A stretch of 28,643 bases of DNA from a virus: the IMG/VR virus record IMGVR_UViG_3300035201_000250, positions 1 through 28,643 of that record; one strand, written 5' to 3'. Positions 6,280 through 14,569 of the stretch are shown here, piece after piece. The notes under the pieces are model-generated. The model was given only the letters and a program-made list of their open reading frames with translations. It did no database searches and was not told where the DNA came from. Each line of letters opens with the position of its first letter. Positions within the stretch are counted from its first letter, which is position 1. The translations under genes were made by a program, and so were the position numbers.

Positions 6280-7972
6280 AATTCGTTGGAAGAATTTTCT
6301 GAGTACAGGAAATAATTTTACGGAAATTGATTTTGAAACAACTAAAACTACTTTAATTGTAGGTTCTAATGGTGCTGGTAAAAGTACTGTGTTGGATGCA
6401 CTTACTTTTAGTTTGTTTAGTAAACCATTTCGTAAGATTAATAAACCACAACTAGTTAATACTACTAATGAGAAAGATTGTAAGGTAGAAGTAGAGTTTT
6501 CTGTTGGGCAGATTGAATGGAAGATAGTTCGTGGAATAAAACCAAATACATTTGAGATATGGAGAAATGATGTTTTGCTTGACCAATCATCATCTGCAGC
6601 AGATCAGCAGAAATGGTTAGAGCAAAATGTATTGAAGATGAATTATAAATCTTTCACTCAGATTGTGATTTTGGGATCTAGTACATTTGTGCCATTTATG
6701 CAGTTGACTGCTTCTACTAGAAGAGAGGTTATTGAGGATCTTTTGGATATTAAGATTTTTTCTACTATGAATAATCTTATCAAGGAGAAGAGTCGTTGTA
6801 TTAAGGAAGAAGTTAAAACTTTAGAACTTAAGAAAGAATCTCTTAATGATAAAGTAGAGATGCAAAAGAATTTTATTGATGAGATAGAATCGCGTGGTAA
6901 GGAGGATATAGAAGAAAAGAATAATAAGATTGATGAACTAGATCAGTCTGTAGCAAAGTTGATCAAGGATAATGAACATTATGAAGGTGAGGTGGTAGGA
7001 TATGCACAGATGCGATGTCAGAGTGAGGGTGCTACAGAGAGACTTCGTAAGTTGGCTGGATTAAAAGGTAAGATTTCTAACAAAGTATCAACTATTACTA
7101 AGGAACATGAATTTTTCTCACAAAATAAGGTATGTCCTACCTGTACACAAGATATAGAAGAGGAGTTTAGGATAAATAAGAGTAACGACGCTCAATCTAA
7201 AGTAAAGGAGTTGCAGTCTGGTTATAAAGAACTAGAGGAGGCAATTAAAGAGGAAGAAGAGCGAGAGCGTCACTTTACAATTTTATCTAAGGAGATTACT
7301 AAACTAACGCATGACATTTCTAAAAACAATACTAGGATTTCTGGATGTCAACGACAAATCAGAGATCTGGAATCGGAAATTCAGAGACTTACCGATCAAC
7401 TTGCAAACAGAAATACTGAGCATGACAAGTTAGCAACCTTTAAGGATAGTTTAAAAACTACATACAACGATCTCGCTTCTAGAAAGGACACAATAAACTA
7501 TTACGATTTTTCGTATGGTTTGCTTAAAGACGGTGGAGTTAAATCCAAAATCATAAAGAAGTATCTACCGCTGATAAATCAGCAAGTTAACCGTTATCTT
7601 CAGATGATGGACTTCTACATCAACTTCACACTTGATGAGGAATTTAACGAAACCGTTCAGTCCCCTATACATGAAGATTTTTCTTATGCTTCTTTCAGCG
7701 AGGGAGAGAAGATGAGGATAGATTTAGCACTCCTGTTTACTTGGAGGGAAGTTGCTAGGTTTAAAAATTCTGTTAATACAAATTTACTAATCATGGATGA
7801 GGTGTTTGATAGTTCTCTTGATGGTTTTGGAACGGAAGAATTCCTTAAGATTATCCGATATGTCGTAAAAGATGCTAATATATTCGTGATATCGCATAAG
7901 ACTGGTATGGATGACAAGTTTGACAGTGTGATAAAATTTGACAAGACTAAAAATTTCTCACGTATGGTCTAA
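6263..7972 (+). CDS. 46: gp46 recombination nuclease subunit (Rad50-like ATPase)
   Basis: A 569-aa homologue of T4 gp46 (560 aa), the SMC-like ATPase that partners gp47. Walker A is GSNGAGKS (34-41). A long coiled coil follows (about 170-440), broken by the zinc-hook CPTC at 291-294. The ABC signature is FSEGEK (478-483) and Walker B ends D512-E513 in LLIMDE. The terminal block 'FVISHK' is the H-loop region. The start overlaps the DUF3110 gene. The codon style shifts to more C-ending codons around 7350-7700 and then back. Confidence 0.96.
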   Translation: MILFHKIRWKNFLSTGNNFTEIDFETTKTTLIVGSNGAGKSTVLDALTFSLFSKPFRKINKPQLVNTTNEKDCKVEVEFSVGQIEWKIVRGIKPNTFEIWRNDVLLDQSSSAADQQKWLEQNVLKMNYKSFTQIVILGSSTFVPFMQLTASTRREVIEDLLDIKIFSTMNNLIKEKSRCIKEEVKTLELKKESLNDKVEMQKNFIDEIESRGKEDIEEKNNKIDELDQSVAKLIKDNEHYEGEVVGYAQMRCQSEGATERLRKLAGLKGKISNKVSTITKEHEFFSQNKVCPTCTQDIEEEFRINKSNDAQSKVKELQSGYKELEEAIKEEEERERHFTILSKEITKLTHDISKNNTRISGCQRQIRDLESEIQRLTDQLANRNTEHDKLATFKDSLKTTYNDLASRKDTINYYDFSYGLLKDGGVKSKIIKKYLPLINQQVNRYLQMMDFYINFTLDEEFNETVQSPIHEDFSYASFSEGEKMRIDLALLFTWREVARFKNSVNTNLLIMDEVFDSSLDGFGTEEFLKIIRYVVKDANIFVISHKTGMDDKFDSVIKFDKTKNFSRMV

Positions 7973-8172
7973 TGACTACACCAAATTGGCAACATCACTC
8001 CAAGAAGGAGCGCAAGCGAAAACTGAAACCACAGGCACTCCGTAGTGCTAGAGAAAGGCGTAGACACTTGATAAAGAGTCTACTTAAGACCTCCGAGACC
8101 CCTCGGAGGTTTTATAATATATGCATCCCACACAAAAGCAAGTATGGATCCCATCAGTGCCAACAAGCATAA
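7972..8172 (+). CDS. Small highly basic protein (66 aa)
   Basis: Function not recognised. The first 40 residues are rich in Lys and Arg ('KKERKRKLKPQALRSARERRRHLIKSLLK') and would bind nucleic acid or ribosomes non-specifically. The start overlaps the gp46 stop as TAATG. A strong terminator hairpin lies inside the codons for about residues 39-48, and the last 20 or so residues overlap the next gene. The N-terminal half looks like a real coding region; the C-terminal half may be barely translated full-length message. Confidence 0.5.
   Translation: MTTPNWQHHSKKERKRKLKPQALRSARERRRHLIKSLLKTSETPRRFYNICIPHKSKYGSHQCQQA
8086..8113 (+). terminator. Intrinsic terminator after gp46 (inside the small basic ORF)
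   Basis: ACCTCCGAG (8089-8097) pairs perfectly with CTCGGAGGT (8102-8110) around ACCC, and the stem extends by A-T pairs into the TTTT that follows. It closes the gp55-gp47-gp46 transcript. A TATAAT hexamer (8113-8118) starts at the last T of the tract but has no good -35 box. Confidence 0.85.
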
Positions 8173-8407
8173 GACCTATTTGACGGCTGAAGGAGAAGAA
8201 AGAAATTGGACTAGAGATATTTGTATTGCTGCACATACAAGAGGAATTATTGAAGACATGATTCGTGCTTTAGGACGTGGTGAAGATACTCCAGCACAAC
8301 GTATGAAGATTAAACTTGTAGTTTATGAAGCTTTTAAGGGAATATATGGAGTGGACTGTGATGATATTCCAAATTTGTGCGACAGATCCAGATTCGTTAA
8401 GTGGTGA
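8144..8407 (+). CDS. Hypothetical protein (87 aa)
   Basis: I do not recognise this protein. It is mixed in charge, predicted mainly helical ('ICIAAHTRGIIEDMIRALGR', 'QRMKIKLVVYEAFKGIYG'), and ends in DCDDIPNLCDRSRFVKW with two Cys. It is the first complete gene after the terminator and ends just before the metallopeptidase/VWA gene, so it is probably co-transcribed with it. Confidence 0.7.
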   Translation: MDPISANKHKTYLTAEGEERNWTRDICIAAHTRGIIEDMIRALGRGEDTPAQRMKIKLVVYEAFKGIYGVDCDDIPNLCDRSRFVKW

Positions 8408-8412
8408 ATGTA

Positions 8413-10503
8413 ATGCCTGTACAGCACGAAGTTAAATCACAACTTGCAAAACTATTAGCTACTGAAGATTTGGTAGTAGAGCATAAGCATGTTGAGACTG
8501 CACAGTTTAATGTTCATACTCGTGTCTTGATTTTGCCTCTTTGGGACAAAGCAAGTCATGATGTATATGATATGTTGGTTGGGCATGAGGTAGGTCATGC
8601 CCTTTTTACTCCTGATAAATGGGATTGGGAAGATAGGATTCCTGCTCAGTTTGTTAACCTAGTAGAGGATGCGCGAATTGAGAAATTGATGAAGCGCAAA
8701 TACATGGGACTTGCCAAAAGTTTCTATAAAGGATATAGTGAACTACACAGTAAAGATTTCTTTCAGATAGATGGTGAAGATCTTAATAATTTTAATCTTG
8801 CTGATCGGGCTAATCTATTTTTCAAGATTGGTTCGTTCCTTTCTCTGGCTTTTTCGACTACTGAAAAACCGATTATCAATTTGATCCATGATTGCGAAAC
8901 GTTTGAAGACACCCTATACGCAGCAGAAGCGTTATATAATTTCTGCAAGCAGGAGCAAAAAAAAGAAAAACAAGGTAGACAGGATCTTGACGCAAACATT
9001 GAAAGTCCTGGCGATTCTGACTCTATTAGCGATATTGACTTTCAGTCTCCCCTTTCTGACAGTGATAGCACTCCTGATGTGGAAGATAGGAGCGATTCTG
9101 TTGATAGCGATGCTGGGATGGATGATCCTGATCCTGTTGTAGAAACTGCTGAAAGATTGAGTAAGAAATTACAACAACTTGTTACGAATGTTGGTGGAGT
9201 AGAAAATGTTTATGTAGAATTTCCTGAACTTAATCTTGATACTGTTATTGGATCTAATGAAGAGTTTCATAGCATTTGTGAGGAATCCTTCACAAAATCA
9301 CAAGAAACTTGGGACATTGCGCATAAACAGTTTGGTGAAAAGCAAATAGATCTTTTCACAGAACCAGATTTAGAATTTAAGGATTTTAAGAAAAGTGCAC
9401 AAAAAGAAGTTAACTACCTTGTTAAAGAATTTGAATGTCGGAAGGCAGCTGACAATTATAGTCGTTCTGCTATTAGTCGCACTGGGGTCCTCTCTACAGA
9501 GAAGCTTCATAATTATAAATTTGACGAAGACCTTTTTAAGAAGATTAATATTCTTCCTGATGGGAAAAATCACGGATTAGTATTTGTTCTGGATTGGTCT
9601 GGATCTATGGCAGATGTGCTTCAAGATACTTTGAAGCAACTTTATAATTTGCTATGGTTTTGTAAGAAGGTTCATGTTCCTTTTGAGGTTTATGCTTTCT
9701 CAAATCATTGGAATAGTGGTAATGTGACATATCATTATAAGCGTGAGGAAGGAAAGTTTCTGATTGAGAATGATTTTGGGTTGATGAATATTTTCACTCA
9801 TAAGGTGAATGGTAAAACTCTTGATCAACAAATGAAAACTATTTGGAGAGTTGCATATTCATTTAGATATTGTCCTTATTATAAAGTTCCTTATAAAGTT
9901 TGTCTTTCTGGAACACCGCTGAATGAGAGTTTAGTTGCCTTGTATAAACTTCTTCCCAAGTTTCAGAAGGATAATAAACTCCAAAAAGTTCAGTGTGTGA
10001 TTCTTACTGATGGTGAAGCTAATCAACTTCCTTATCATGTGATGGTTCCTACTAGAAATGAATGGGATCGTTTAGGTTGTCGTAGTTGTAAACCAGATAG
10101 AACTCTTATCAGAAATCGTAAGACAGGAAAGACTTATAAGTTTGGATATTATTGGAATCATTTTACAGATGCATGTTTGAGGAATCTTCGTGATACTTAT
10201 CCATCTGTGAATTTTATTGGTATTAGAGTTCTTGCTAATCGTGATGCTAATAGTTTTATTAAACTATATGATCATTCTGAAAAAGTTCAGATGGATTGGA
10301 AAAAGAATAGGAGTTTTGTGATTAAGAATTCTGGATACCATGCTTATTTTGGTATGTCTGCTAATTCACTTGCAAATGATGATACCTTTGAGGTAAAAGA
10401 AGATGCAACCAAAGCTCAGATTAAGAATGCTTTTATCAAGTCTCTTAAGACCAAGAAACTAAATAAGAAGATATTAGGAGAGTTTATTGAATTGATCGTA
10501 TGA
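8413..10503 (+). CDS. cobT: CobT-like metallopeptidase-VWA protein
   Basis: A 696-aa protein in three parts. The N-terminal domain carries a zinc-metallopeptidase signature, H58-E-V-G-H62, with a downstream Glu in 'NLVEDARIEKLM' (about 83-94) that could be the third ligand. A very acidic Ser/Asp-rich linker follows at about 196-246. The C-terminal von Willebrand A domain has a MIDAS motif DWSGS (394-398) and further metal-site elements such as 'LSGTPLNESL' and 'ILTDGE'. The arrangement resembles CobT of aerobic cobaltochelatase, whose partner is CobS, and a CobS-like gene follows. Cyanophage annotations often call this a peptidase or CobT. I use ATG at 8413; a GTG at 8401 is possible but overlaps the previous gene. 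A cobalt-chelation role is doubtful because no large CobN-type subunit is nearby. Confidence 0.85.
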   Translation: MPVQHEVKSQLAKLLATEDLVVEHKHVETAQFNVHTRVLILPLWDKASHDVYDMLVGHEVGHALFTPDKWDWEDRIPAQFVNLVEDARIEKLMKRKYMGLAKSFYKGYSELHSKDFFQIDGEDLNNFNLADRANLFFKIGSFLSLAFSTTEKPIINLIHDCETFEDTLYAAEALYNFCKQEQKKEKQGRQDLDANIESPGDSDSISDIDFQSPLSDSDSTPDVEDRSDSVDSDAGMDDPDPVVETAERLSKKLQQLVTNVGGVENVYVEFPELNLDTVIGSNEEFHSICEESFTKSQETWDIAHKQFGEKQIDLFTEPDLEFKDFKKSAQKEVNYLVKEFECRKAADNYSRSAISRTGVLSTEKLHNYKFDEDLFKKINILPDGKNHGLVFVLDWSGSMADVLQDTLKQLYNLLWFCKKVHVPFEVYAFSNHWNSGNVTYHYKREEGKFLIENDFGLMNIFTHKVNGKTLDQQMKTIWRVAYSFRYCPYYKVPYKVCLSGTPLNESLVALYKLLPKFQKDNKLQKVQCVILTDGEANQLPYHVMVPTRNEWDRLGCRSCKPDRTLIRNRKTGKTYKFGYYWNHFTDACLRNLRDTYPSVNFIGIRVLANRDANSFIKLYDHSEKVQMDWKKNRSFVIKNSGYHAYFGMSANSLANDDTFEVKEDATKAQIKNAFIKSLKTKKLNKKILGEFIELIV

Positions 10504-10512
10504 CACTTAAAG

Positions 10513-10540
10513 AAGTGGTCACATGGGTGATCATTTCTTC
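10513..10540 (+). terminator. Probable terminator between cobT-like and cobS-like genes
   Basis: TGGTCAC (10516-10522) pairs with GTGATCA (10527-10533) with one G-T wobble, and flanking AAG/TTT extends the stem. The tract after it is pyrimidine-rich rather than pure T, so it may be leaky. Confidence 0.5.
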
Positions 10541-10551
10541 CGTTCTTCCTT

Positions 10552-10557
10552 TATAAT
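10552..10557 (+). promoter_or_regulatory. Candidate -10 box before the cobS-like gene
   Basis: A perfect TATAAT lies 23 bases before the ATG at 10581. No TTGACA-like box is seen at 16-18 bases upstream, so use of this site would need an activator or is accidental. The rest of the 77-base gap holds only the hairpin before it. Confidence 0.3.
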
Positions 10558-10580
10558 TAATTCGTTGAGATGATTAAAAA

Positions 10581-11648
10581 ATGACTGATGATCACATTGT
10601 TGACGATCTGAAAAATACATATGGTGTAGAGTTTACTGCTGCTGACGTTAAAGGATATTGTGCATCTCGTGGAATGGCTTATCAGACAGTAACAAAACGC
10701 CTTGAGAAATATAAAGTAGGTCGCGGCAAATGGAATTTAGAAGTAACAACAAAAGTGGTTGAAGATATTGAGCGTTCATTTAATGCTCCTTCTGTTATCC
10801 CATCTGTTCAACAAAACCTTATCCCAGAAAAAGATGATACCTTCGTCAACTTTGGTCCTTTTAATGATCTTAAGGCCATTCTCAAAACCGGTGTGTTCTA
10901 TCCTGCGTTCATTACGGGTCTTTCGGGTAATGGTAAAACGTTCAGTGTTGAACAGGCATGTGCTCAACTAAATAAGGAGTTAATCCGAGTCAATATTACA
11001 ATTGAAACAGACGAAGATGACCTTATTGGTGGCTTTCGCCTTATCGATGGTAACACTGTATGGCATAATGGACCAGTTGTCGAAGCATTGGAAAGGGGAG
11101 CTACACTCCTTCTAGATGAAATCGATCTGGCATCTAATAAGATTCTATGTCTACAACCAGTATTAGAAGGTAAAGGTATTTTCCTTAAGAAGATTGGTAA
11201 GTTTGTGCAACCTGCAAAAGGATTTAATGTAGTTGCAACTGCTAATACAAAAGGTAAAGGTTCTGATGATGGAAGATTTATTGGTACTAATGTTCTTAAT
11301 GAAGCATTCCTTGAAAGATTTCCTGTAACCTTTGAGCAAGAGTATCCAACTCCTTCTATAGAGAAAAAGATTTTAGGAAGAGTTGCTGCTACTTTGGGTA
11401 TTACAGATATTGGTTTTATTAATCATCTTGTAGATTGGGGTGACATTATCCGCAAAACATTTTATGATGGAGGTATTGATGAGATTATTAGCACTCGTCG
11501 TCTTGTTCACATTTTACGTGCTTATTCCATTTTTGGCAGTAAGGTGAAAGCAATTGAGGTATGCATTAATCGTTTTGATGATGAGACCAAGCAGGCATTC
11601 CTTGAGTTGTATGATAAAGTCGATGTTGACTTTCAACTTTCTGAATGA
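10581..11648 (+). CDS. cobS: CobS-like MoxR-type AAA+ ATPase
   Basis: A 355-aa AAA+ ATPase of the CobS/MoxR type. A helical N-terminal domain (1-70) resembles the CobS leader. Walker A is GLSGNGKT (113-120), Walker B LLLDEID (176-182), with a sensor 1 'NVVATANT' segment and the arginine region 'LNEAFLERFPV'. CobS is widespread in T4-like cyanophages, where it has been read as a cobalamin gene. MoxR ATPases generally act as chaperones that work with a VWA-domain partner, and that partner is the gene just upstream. The C-terminal coding end contains the promoter for the next operon. Confidence 0.9.
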   Translation: MTDDHIVDDLKNTYGVEFTAADVKGYCASRGMAYQTVTKRLEKYKVGRGKWNLEVTTKVVEDIERSFNAPSVIPSVQQNLIPEKDDTFVNFGPFNDLKAILKTGVFYPAFITGLSGNGKTFSVEQACAQLNKELIRVNITIETDEDDLIGGFRLIDGNTVWHNGPVVEALERGATLLLDEIDLASNKILCLQPVLEGKGIFLKKIGKFVQPAKGFNVVATANTKGKGSDDGRFIGTNVLNEAFLERFPVTFEQEYPTPSIEKKILGRVAATLGITDIGFINHLVDWGDIIRKTFYDGGIDEIISTRRLVHILRAYSIFGSKVKAIEVCINRFDDETKQAFLELYDKVDVDFQLSE

Positions 11649-11654
11649 TATAAT
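11626..11654 (+). promoter_or_regulatory. Sigma70-type promoter for the DUF3310-gp45-gp44 operon
   Basis: TTGACT (11626-11631), 17-base spacer, TATAAT (11649-11654), formed at the end of the cobS-like gene. An inverted repeat GTTGA-CTT-TCAAC (11625-11637) overlaps the -35 box. The predicted start, near 11661, would lie after the GGAGG at 11655-11659. An mRNA from here would therefore use that ribosome site poorly and might favour the internal ATG at 11729, which has its own AGGAG. Confidence 0.65.
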
Positions 11655-11668
11655 GGAGGAAACAAATT

Positions 11669-12559
11669 GTGGCATGGTGGTTGGCTTATGAAGAACTTTA
11701 TGGTGAAATGGACAAGGAGTATCCTATTATGAGTGATAATGATACAATAGGAATTGGAACTGATGCTATTGGTGCAGCAGATACAGTAGCATTTAATTTT
11801 AATGAAGGTGGAGGAGAGGACGTTGTAATTTTTGGAGGAGATTCCTCAGATACAATTTCCATATATGGTGCACAGGATTTTAATTATGGATCTAAGTCTG
11901 CATTTGGAACTGATACAATAACTTTTAGTTCTTCCACACTTGCAGGTGCTGTTGGATCAGATACTATTAATTTTAAAATTAAGGGTGCTGGTGATTATTT
12001 TTCTGATTTAAATGCTCCTTATCCTTATCCTGCCGATCATCCTAGTCAAGATTTCTGGAAAGAAGACGGATTTAGTCTTACAGGAAATCCTGGTGCTATG
12101 GCATCTGATACTATTAAATTGACTGATGATTCTTATCCTACTCTTGGAGCAGTTGCAGGATCGAGAGTTAAAGGGGGAATGGGTGAGGATCATATTAGTC
12201 TTAATCCATATCCAACAAAACCTTTTACTAAGGTTCCAGAACCTTCTCTTAACAAACCAGGAGTACATAAGTATGAAGAAGATAAAGGTATTAAGGATCT
12301 TAAAGATTATGTGGCCTCAACGTATTCTGGGCATTATACTACCAAAGGATCAAACGTCCAGACACTTGATCTTATCGAATCCGTTGGTGATGCAGAGTCT
12401 TTTTGCCGCTCTAATGCCATTAAGTATTTGAGTAGGTATGATAAGAAGGGACAGGCAAGACGTGATATACTAAAGGCACTGCATTATTGCTTACTTCTTT
12501 ATTACTTTAGTGGCAACACACAAAATGAAATTACGACCCGTGGTTATGAAACTTTCTGA
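11669..12559 (+). CDS. Asp-Thr repeat protein fused to a DUF3310 domain
   Basis: A 296-aa protein in two parts. Residues 213-282 (YVASTYSGHY ... QTLDLIES ... FCRSNAIKYLSRY ... ARRDILKALHYC) match the DUF3310 family, found in many phages and sometimes called nucleotide-kinase-like, for which no activity is firmly known to me. Residues 21-182 are acidic, Gly-rich and carry repeated (S/T)DTI motifs (near 24, 60, 81, 97, 146), a beta-rich repeat of unknown role. The GTG start at 11669 has GGAGG nine bases before it. ATG at 11729 (MSDNDTIGIG) has AGGAG nine bases before it and is a serious alternative. The end overlaps gp45 by 14 bases. Confidence 0.75.
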   Translation: MAWWLAYEELYGEMDKEYPIMSDNDTIGIGTDAIGAADTVAFNFNEGGGEDVVIFGGDSSDTISIYGAQDFNYGSKSAFGTDTITFSSSTLAGAVGSDTINFKIKGAGDYFSDLNAPYPYPADHPSQDFWKEDGFSLTGNPGAMASDTIKLTDDSYPTLGAVAGSRVKGGMGEDHISLNPYPTKPFTKVPEPSLNKPGVHKYEEDKGIKDLKDYVASTYSGHYTTKGSNVQTLDLIESVGDAESFCRSNAIKYLSRYDKKGQARRDILKALHYCLLLYYFSGNTQNEITTRGYETF

Positions 12560-13214
12560 TACAACTTTATCATTATTTAAAAATTTTTCTACTATTAATC
12601 AATCTATACTGATTAAAAAAGGAAATCAAATTCGCACTATTTCAGTAATGAAAAATATTCTTGCTGAGGCAACTATTGGTGAGGATTTTCCTAAAGATTT
12701 TGGCATTTATGATTTAAATCAATTCCTAAATGTCATGTCTTCACTTCATCAAAATCCAGATTTGGATTTTTCTAGAGATGATAGATTGGTTATACATGAA
12801 GGTGATATGGATCAAGAGATCTTTTTTGCATCTCCTGATGTGATTGTTAGTCCTCCAGAGACATCAATTAAATTGCCTTCAGAAGATGTAACTTTTGAGT
12901 TAAATACACAACAACTTACTAATGTTTTGAAAGCATCTTCGATTTATCAAGTCCCAGATCTTTCTGTAGTTGGTGCAAATGGTGTTGTAACACTTGTTGT
13001 TCGTGATAAGAAGAATAGCACCTCTCAAAAGTGTAGGATAGTTGTTGGTGAAACAGAGGAAAACTTTACTCTTAATTTTAAGGTAGAGAACTTTAAGATT
13101 CTTCCAGGATCTTATACTGTAAGTATTTCTGAAAAATTACTTTCTAGGTTTGAATCTAAAAATCTAGATTTGACATATTACATAGCATTAGAACCTGATT
13201 CAACATTTGGTTAA
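12546..13214 (+). CDS. 45: gp45 sliding clamp
   Basis: A 222-aa homologue of T4 gp45 (228 aa), the trimeric clamp that tethers gp43 to DNA and, in T4, activates late transcription. The N terminus MKLS.DTTL.LFKNF.TIN aligns directly with T4 MKLSKDTTALLKNFATIN, which decides ATG 12546 over in-frame ATGs at 12510 and 12525. 'FGIYDLNQFL' and the C-terminal 'YYIALEPDSTFG' are the other family landmarks. It overlaps the DUF3310 gene upstream and is followed by two small genes before gp44. Confidence 0.94.
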   Translation: MKLSDTTLSLFKNFSTINQSILIKKGNQIRTISVMKNILAEATIGEDFPKDFGIYDLNQFLNVMSSLHQNPDLDFSRDDRLVIHEGDMDQEIFFASPDVIVSPPETSIKLPSEDVTFELNTQQLTNVLKASSIYQVPDLSVVGANGVVTLVVRDKKNSTSQKCRIVVGETEENFTLNFKVENFKILPGSYTVSISEKLLSRFESKNLDLTYYIALEPDSTFG

Positions 13215-13408
13215 TGAAAATAACACAACAGATTATTGATGATTTGGAGAAAGCATTGGATATGCGGAAGAAGAATGGAGAAGAGATCTGGAATGATGGT
13301 GATGAAATCACAGTTAATGTTGCTGGGACATTTGCTGCTGATAAATTCATCACTCTCACCAATAGAACTAAGAATCCTGTAATTTCTTCCATACCATCTG
13401 ATGCTTAA
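13214..13408 (+). CDS. Hypothetical protein (64 aa)
   Basis: Not recognised. A helical first half ('QIIDDLEKALDMRKKN') is followed by beta-type sequence ('DEITVNVAGTFAADKFITL'). It starts in a TAATG overlap with gp45 and overlaps the next gene by 8 bases. T4 has no counterpart at this position. Confidence 0.65.
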   Translation: MKITQQIIDDLEKALDMRKKNGEEIWNDGDEITVNVAGTFAADKFITLTNRTKNPVISSIPSDA

Positions 13409-13628
13409 AGTAGAGGGTAAAGAATATGATGATTGGACAGATGCACAAGATGCCGCTGTCCAATTGTTGAAAGATGGTGTAGAATGGGTAGAGATATTTG
13501 AAAGGGCTGAAGATGATGGTCAATGGTATTTGTTACAAGAGTTGAATTTAGAGAGGGGGATTATGCCCGATCCTAATTTTAGCACTTGGACACTTGCACC
13601 TTATTATGTTAGATTAAGGAAACTATGA
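13401..13628 (+). CDS. Hypothetical protein (75 aa)
   Basis: Not recognised. Acidic and Trp-rich (W12, W29, W43, W63), with 'YDDWTDAQDAAVQLLKDGVEWVEIFE' suggesting a helix followed by a strand. It sits between gp45 and gp44 and overlaps gp44 by 4 bases (ATGA), so it is made together with the clamp and loader. A link to them is only positional. Confidence 0.68.
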   Translation: MLKVEGKEYDDWTDAQDAAVQLLKDGVEWVEIFERAEDDGQWYLLQELNLERGIMPDPNFSTWTLAPYYVRLRKL

Positions 13629-14569
13629 ATGATGAATTCCTTTGGGTTGAAAAATATCGACCTAAAAAGATTGAAGATTGTATATTGCCAGAATCTACTA
13701 AGAAAACTTTTCTTGATTTCTTAGAGAAAGGAGAGGTTCCCAATCTTCTACTTGCCGGCCCTGCTGGTTGTGGTAAGACTACAGTTGCAAAAGCACTATG
13801 TAATGAATTAGGAGCAGATTTTTATGTTATCAATGGATCTGATGAAGGCAGATTTCTCGATACTGTCCGTAACAACGCAAAGAATTTTGCTTCAACGTTA
13901 TCTCTTTCCTCAAGTGCGAAACATAAAGTCATTATTATTGATGAGGCTGACAACACCACTCCCGACGTACAACTCTTGCTTAGAGCCTCTATTGAAGAGT
14001 TTAGCAGAAACTGCAGGTTCATATTCACCTGTAATTACAAAAATAAAATCATCGAACCGCTACATAGTCGTTGTGCCGTCATTGAATTTTCTATAAAAGG
14101 AAAGCAGAAAGTAGATCTTGCTGCAGGATTTTTTAAACGATTGTTGGATATTTTAAATAAAGAGAGTATTAATTATGATGAAAAAGTTCTTGTCCAACTT
14201 ATTAATAACCATTTCCCGGATTGGAGACGAGTCCTTAATGAGTGCCAACGTTATTCGTCAGGAGGCGAAATCAATGCGGGCATTCTTGCCCATTTTAGTG
14301 ATGTAAAAGTAAATGACCTTATTAAACACCTCAAAGAAAAGAACTTCACGGAAGTGCGTAAATGGGTTGTTAGTAACCTTGACAACGATCCTGGTACTAT
14401 CCTACGCCGCGTCTACGACGCTCTCTATGACAGTGTGGATCCCCCTAGTATTCCTGCTGCTGTTCTTATCATTGCCAAATACCAGTATCAGATTGCTTTC
14501 GTGGCTGACCAAGAAATTAACCTCTTGGCGGCCCTTACGGAAATAATGGTGGAGTGTGAATTTAAATGA
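13625..14569 (+). CDS. 44: gp44 clamp-loader ATPase
   Basis: A 314-aa homologue of T4 gp44 (319 aa), the AAA+ subunit that with gp62 opens and loads the gp45 clamp. The N-terminal 'LWVEKYRPKKIEDCILP' is the RFC-type signature. Walker A is GPAGCGKT (45-52), Walker B IIIDEAD (103-109), sensor 1 'FTCNYKNKI', and the arginine-finger SRC motif is at 148-150. The stretch from about 13930 to 14070 and again 14380-14530 uses markedly more C-ending codons than neighbouring sequence. In T4 gp62 follows at once; here it is about 4.4 kb away. Confidence 0.96.
   Translation: MNDEFLWVEKYRPKKIEDCILPESTKKTFLDFLEKGEVPNLLLAGPAGCGKTTVAKALCNELGADFYVINGSDEGRFLDTVRNNAKNFASTLSLSSSAKHKVIIIDEADNTTPDVQLLLRASIEEFSRNCRFIFTCNYKNKIIEPLHSRCAVIEFSIKGKQKVDLAAGFFKRLLDILNKESINYDEKVLVQLINNHFPDWRRVLNECQRYSSGGEINAGILAHFSDVKVNDLIKHLKEKNFTEVRKWVVSNLDNDPGTILRRVYDALYDSVDPPSIPAAVLIIAKYQYQIAFVADQEINLLAALTEIMVECEFK

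Noticed and set aside
8121-8183. 20-codon ORF after the gp46 terminator
   Set aside because: It overlaps two other frames, has no ribosome site and no recognisable content.
11732-12215. Reading the DTI repeats as an RTX-type calcium-binding toxin
   Set aside because: The GGxGxDx nonapeptide pattern of RTX repeats is not present; only DTI recurs.
12510-12545. Longer N terminus for gp45 from ATG 12510
   Set aside because: Alignment with T4 gp45 starts exactly at ATG 12546.
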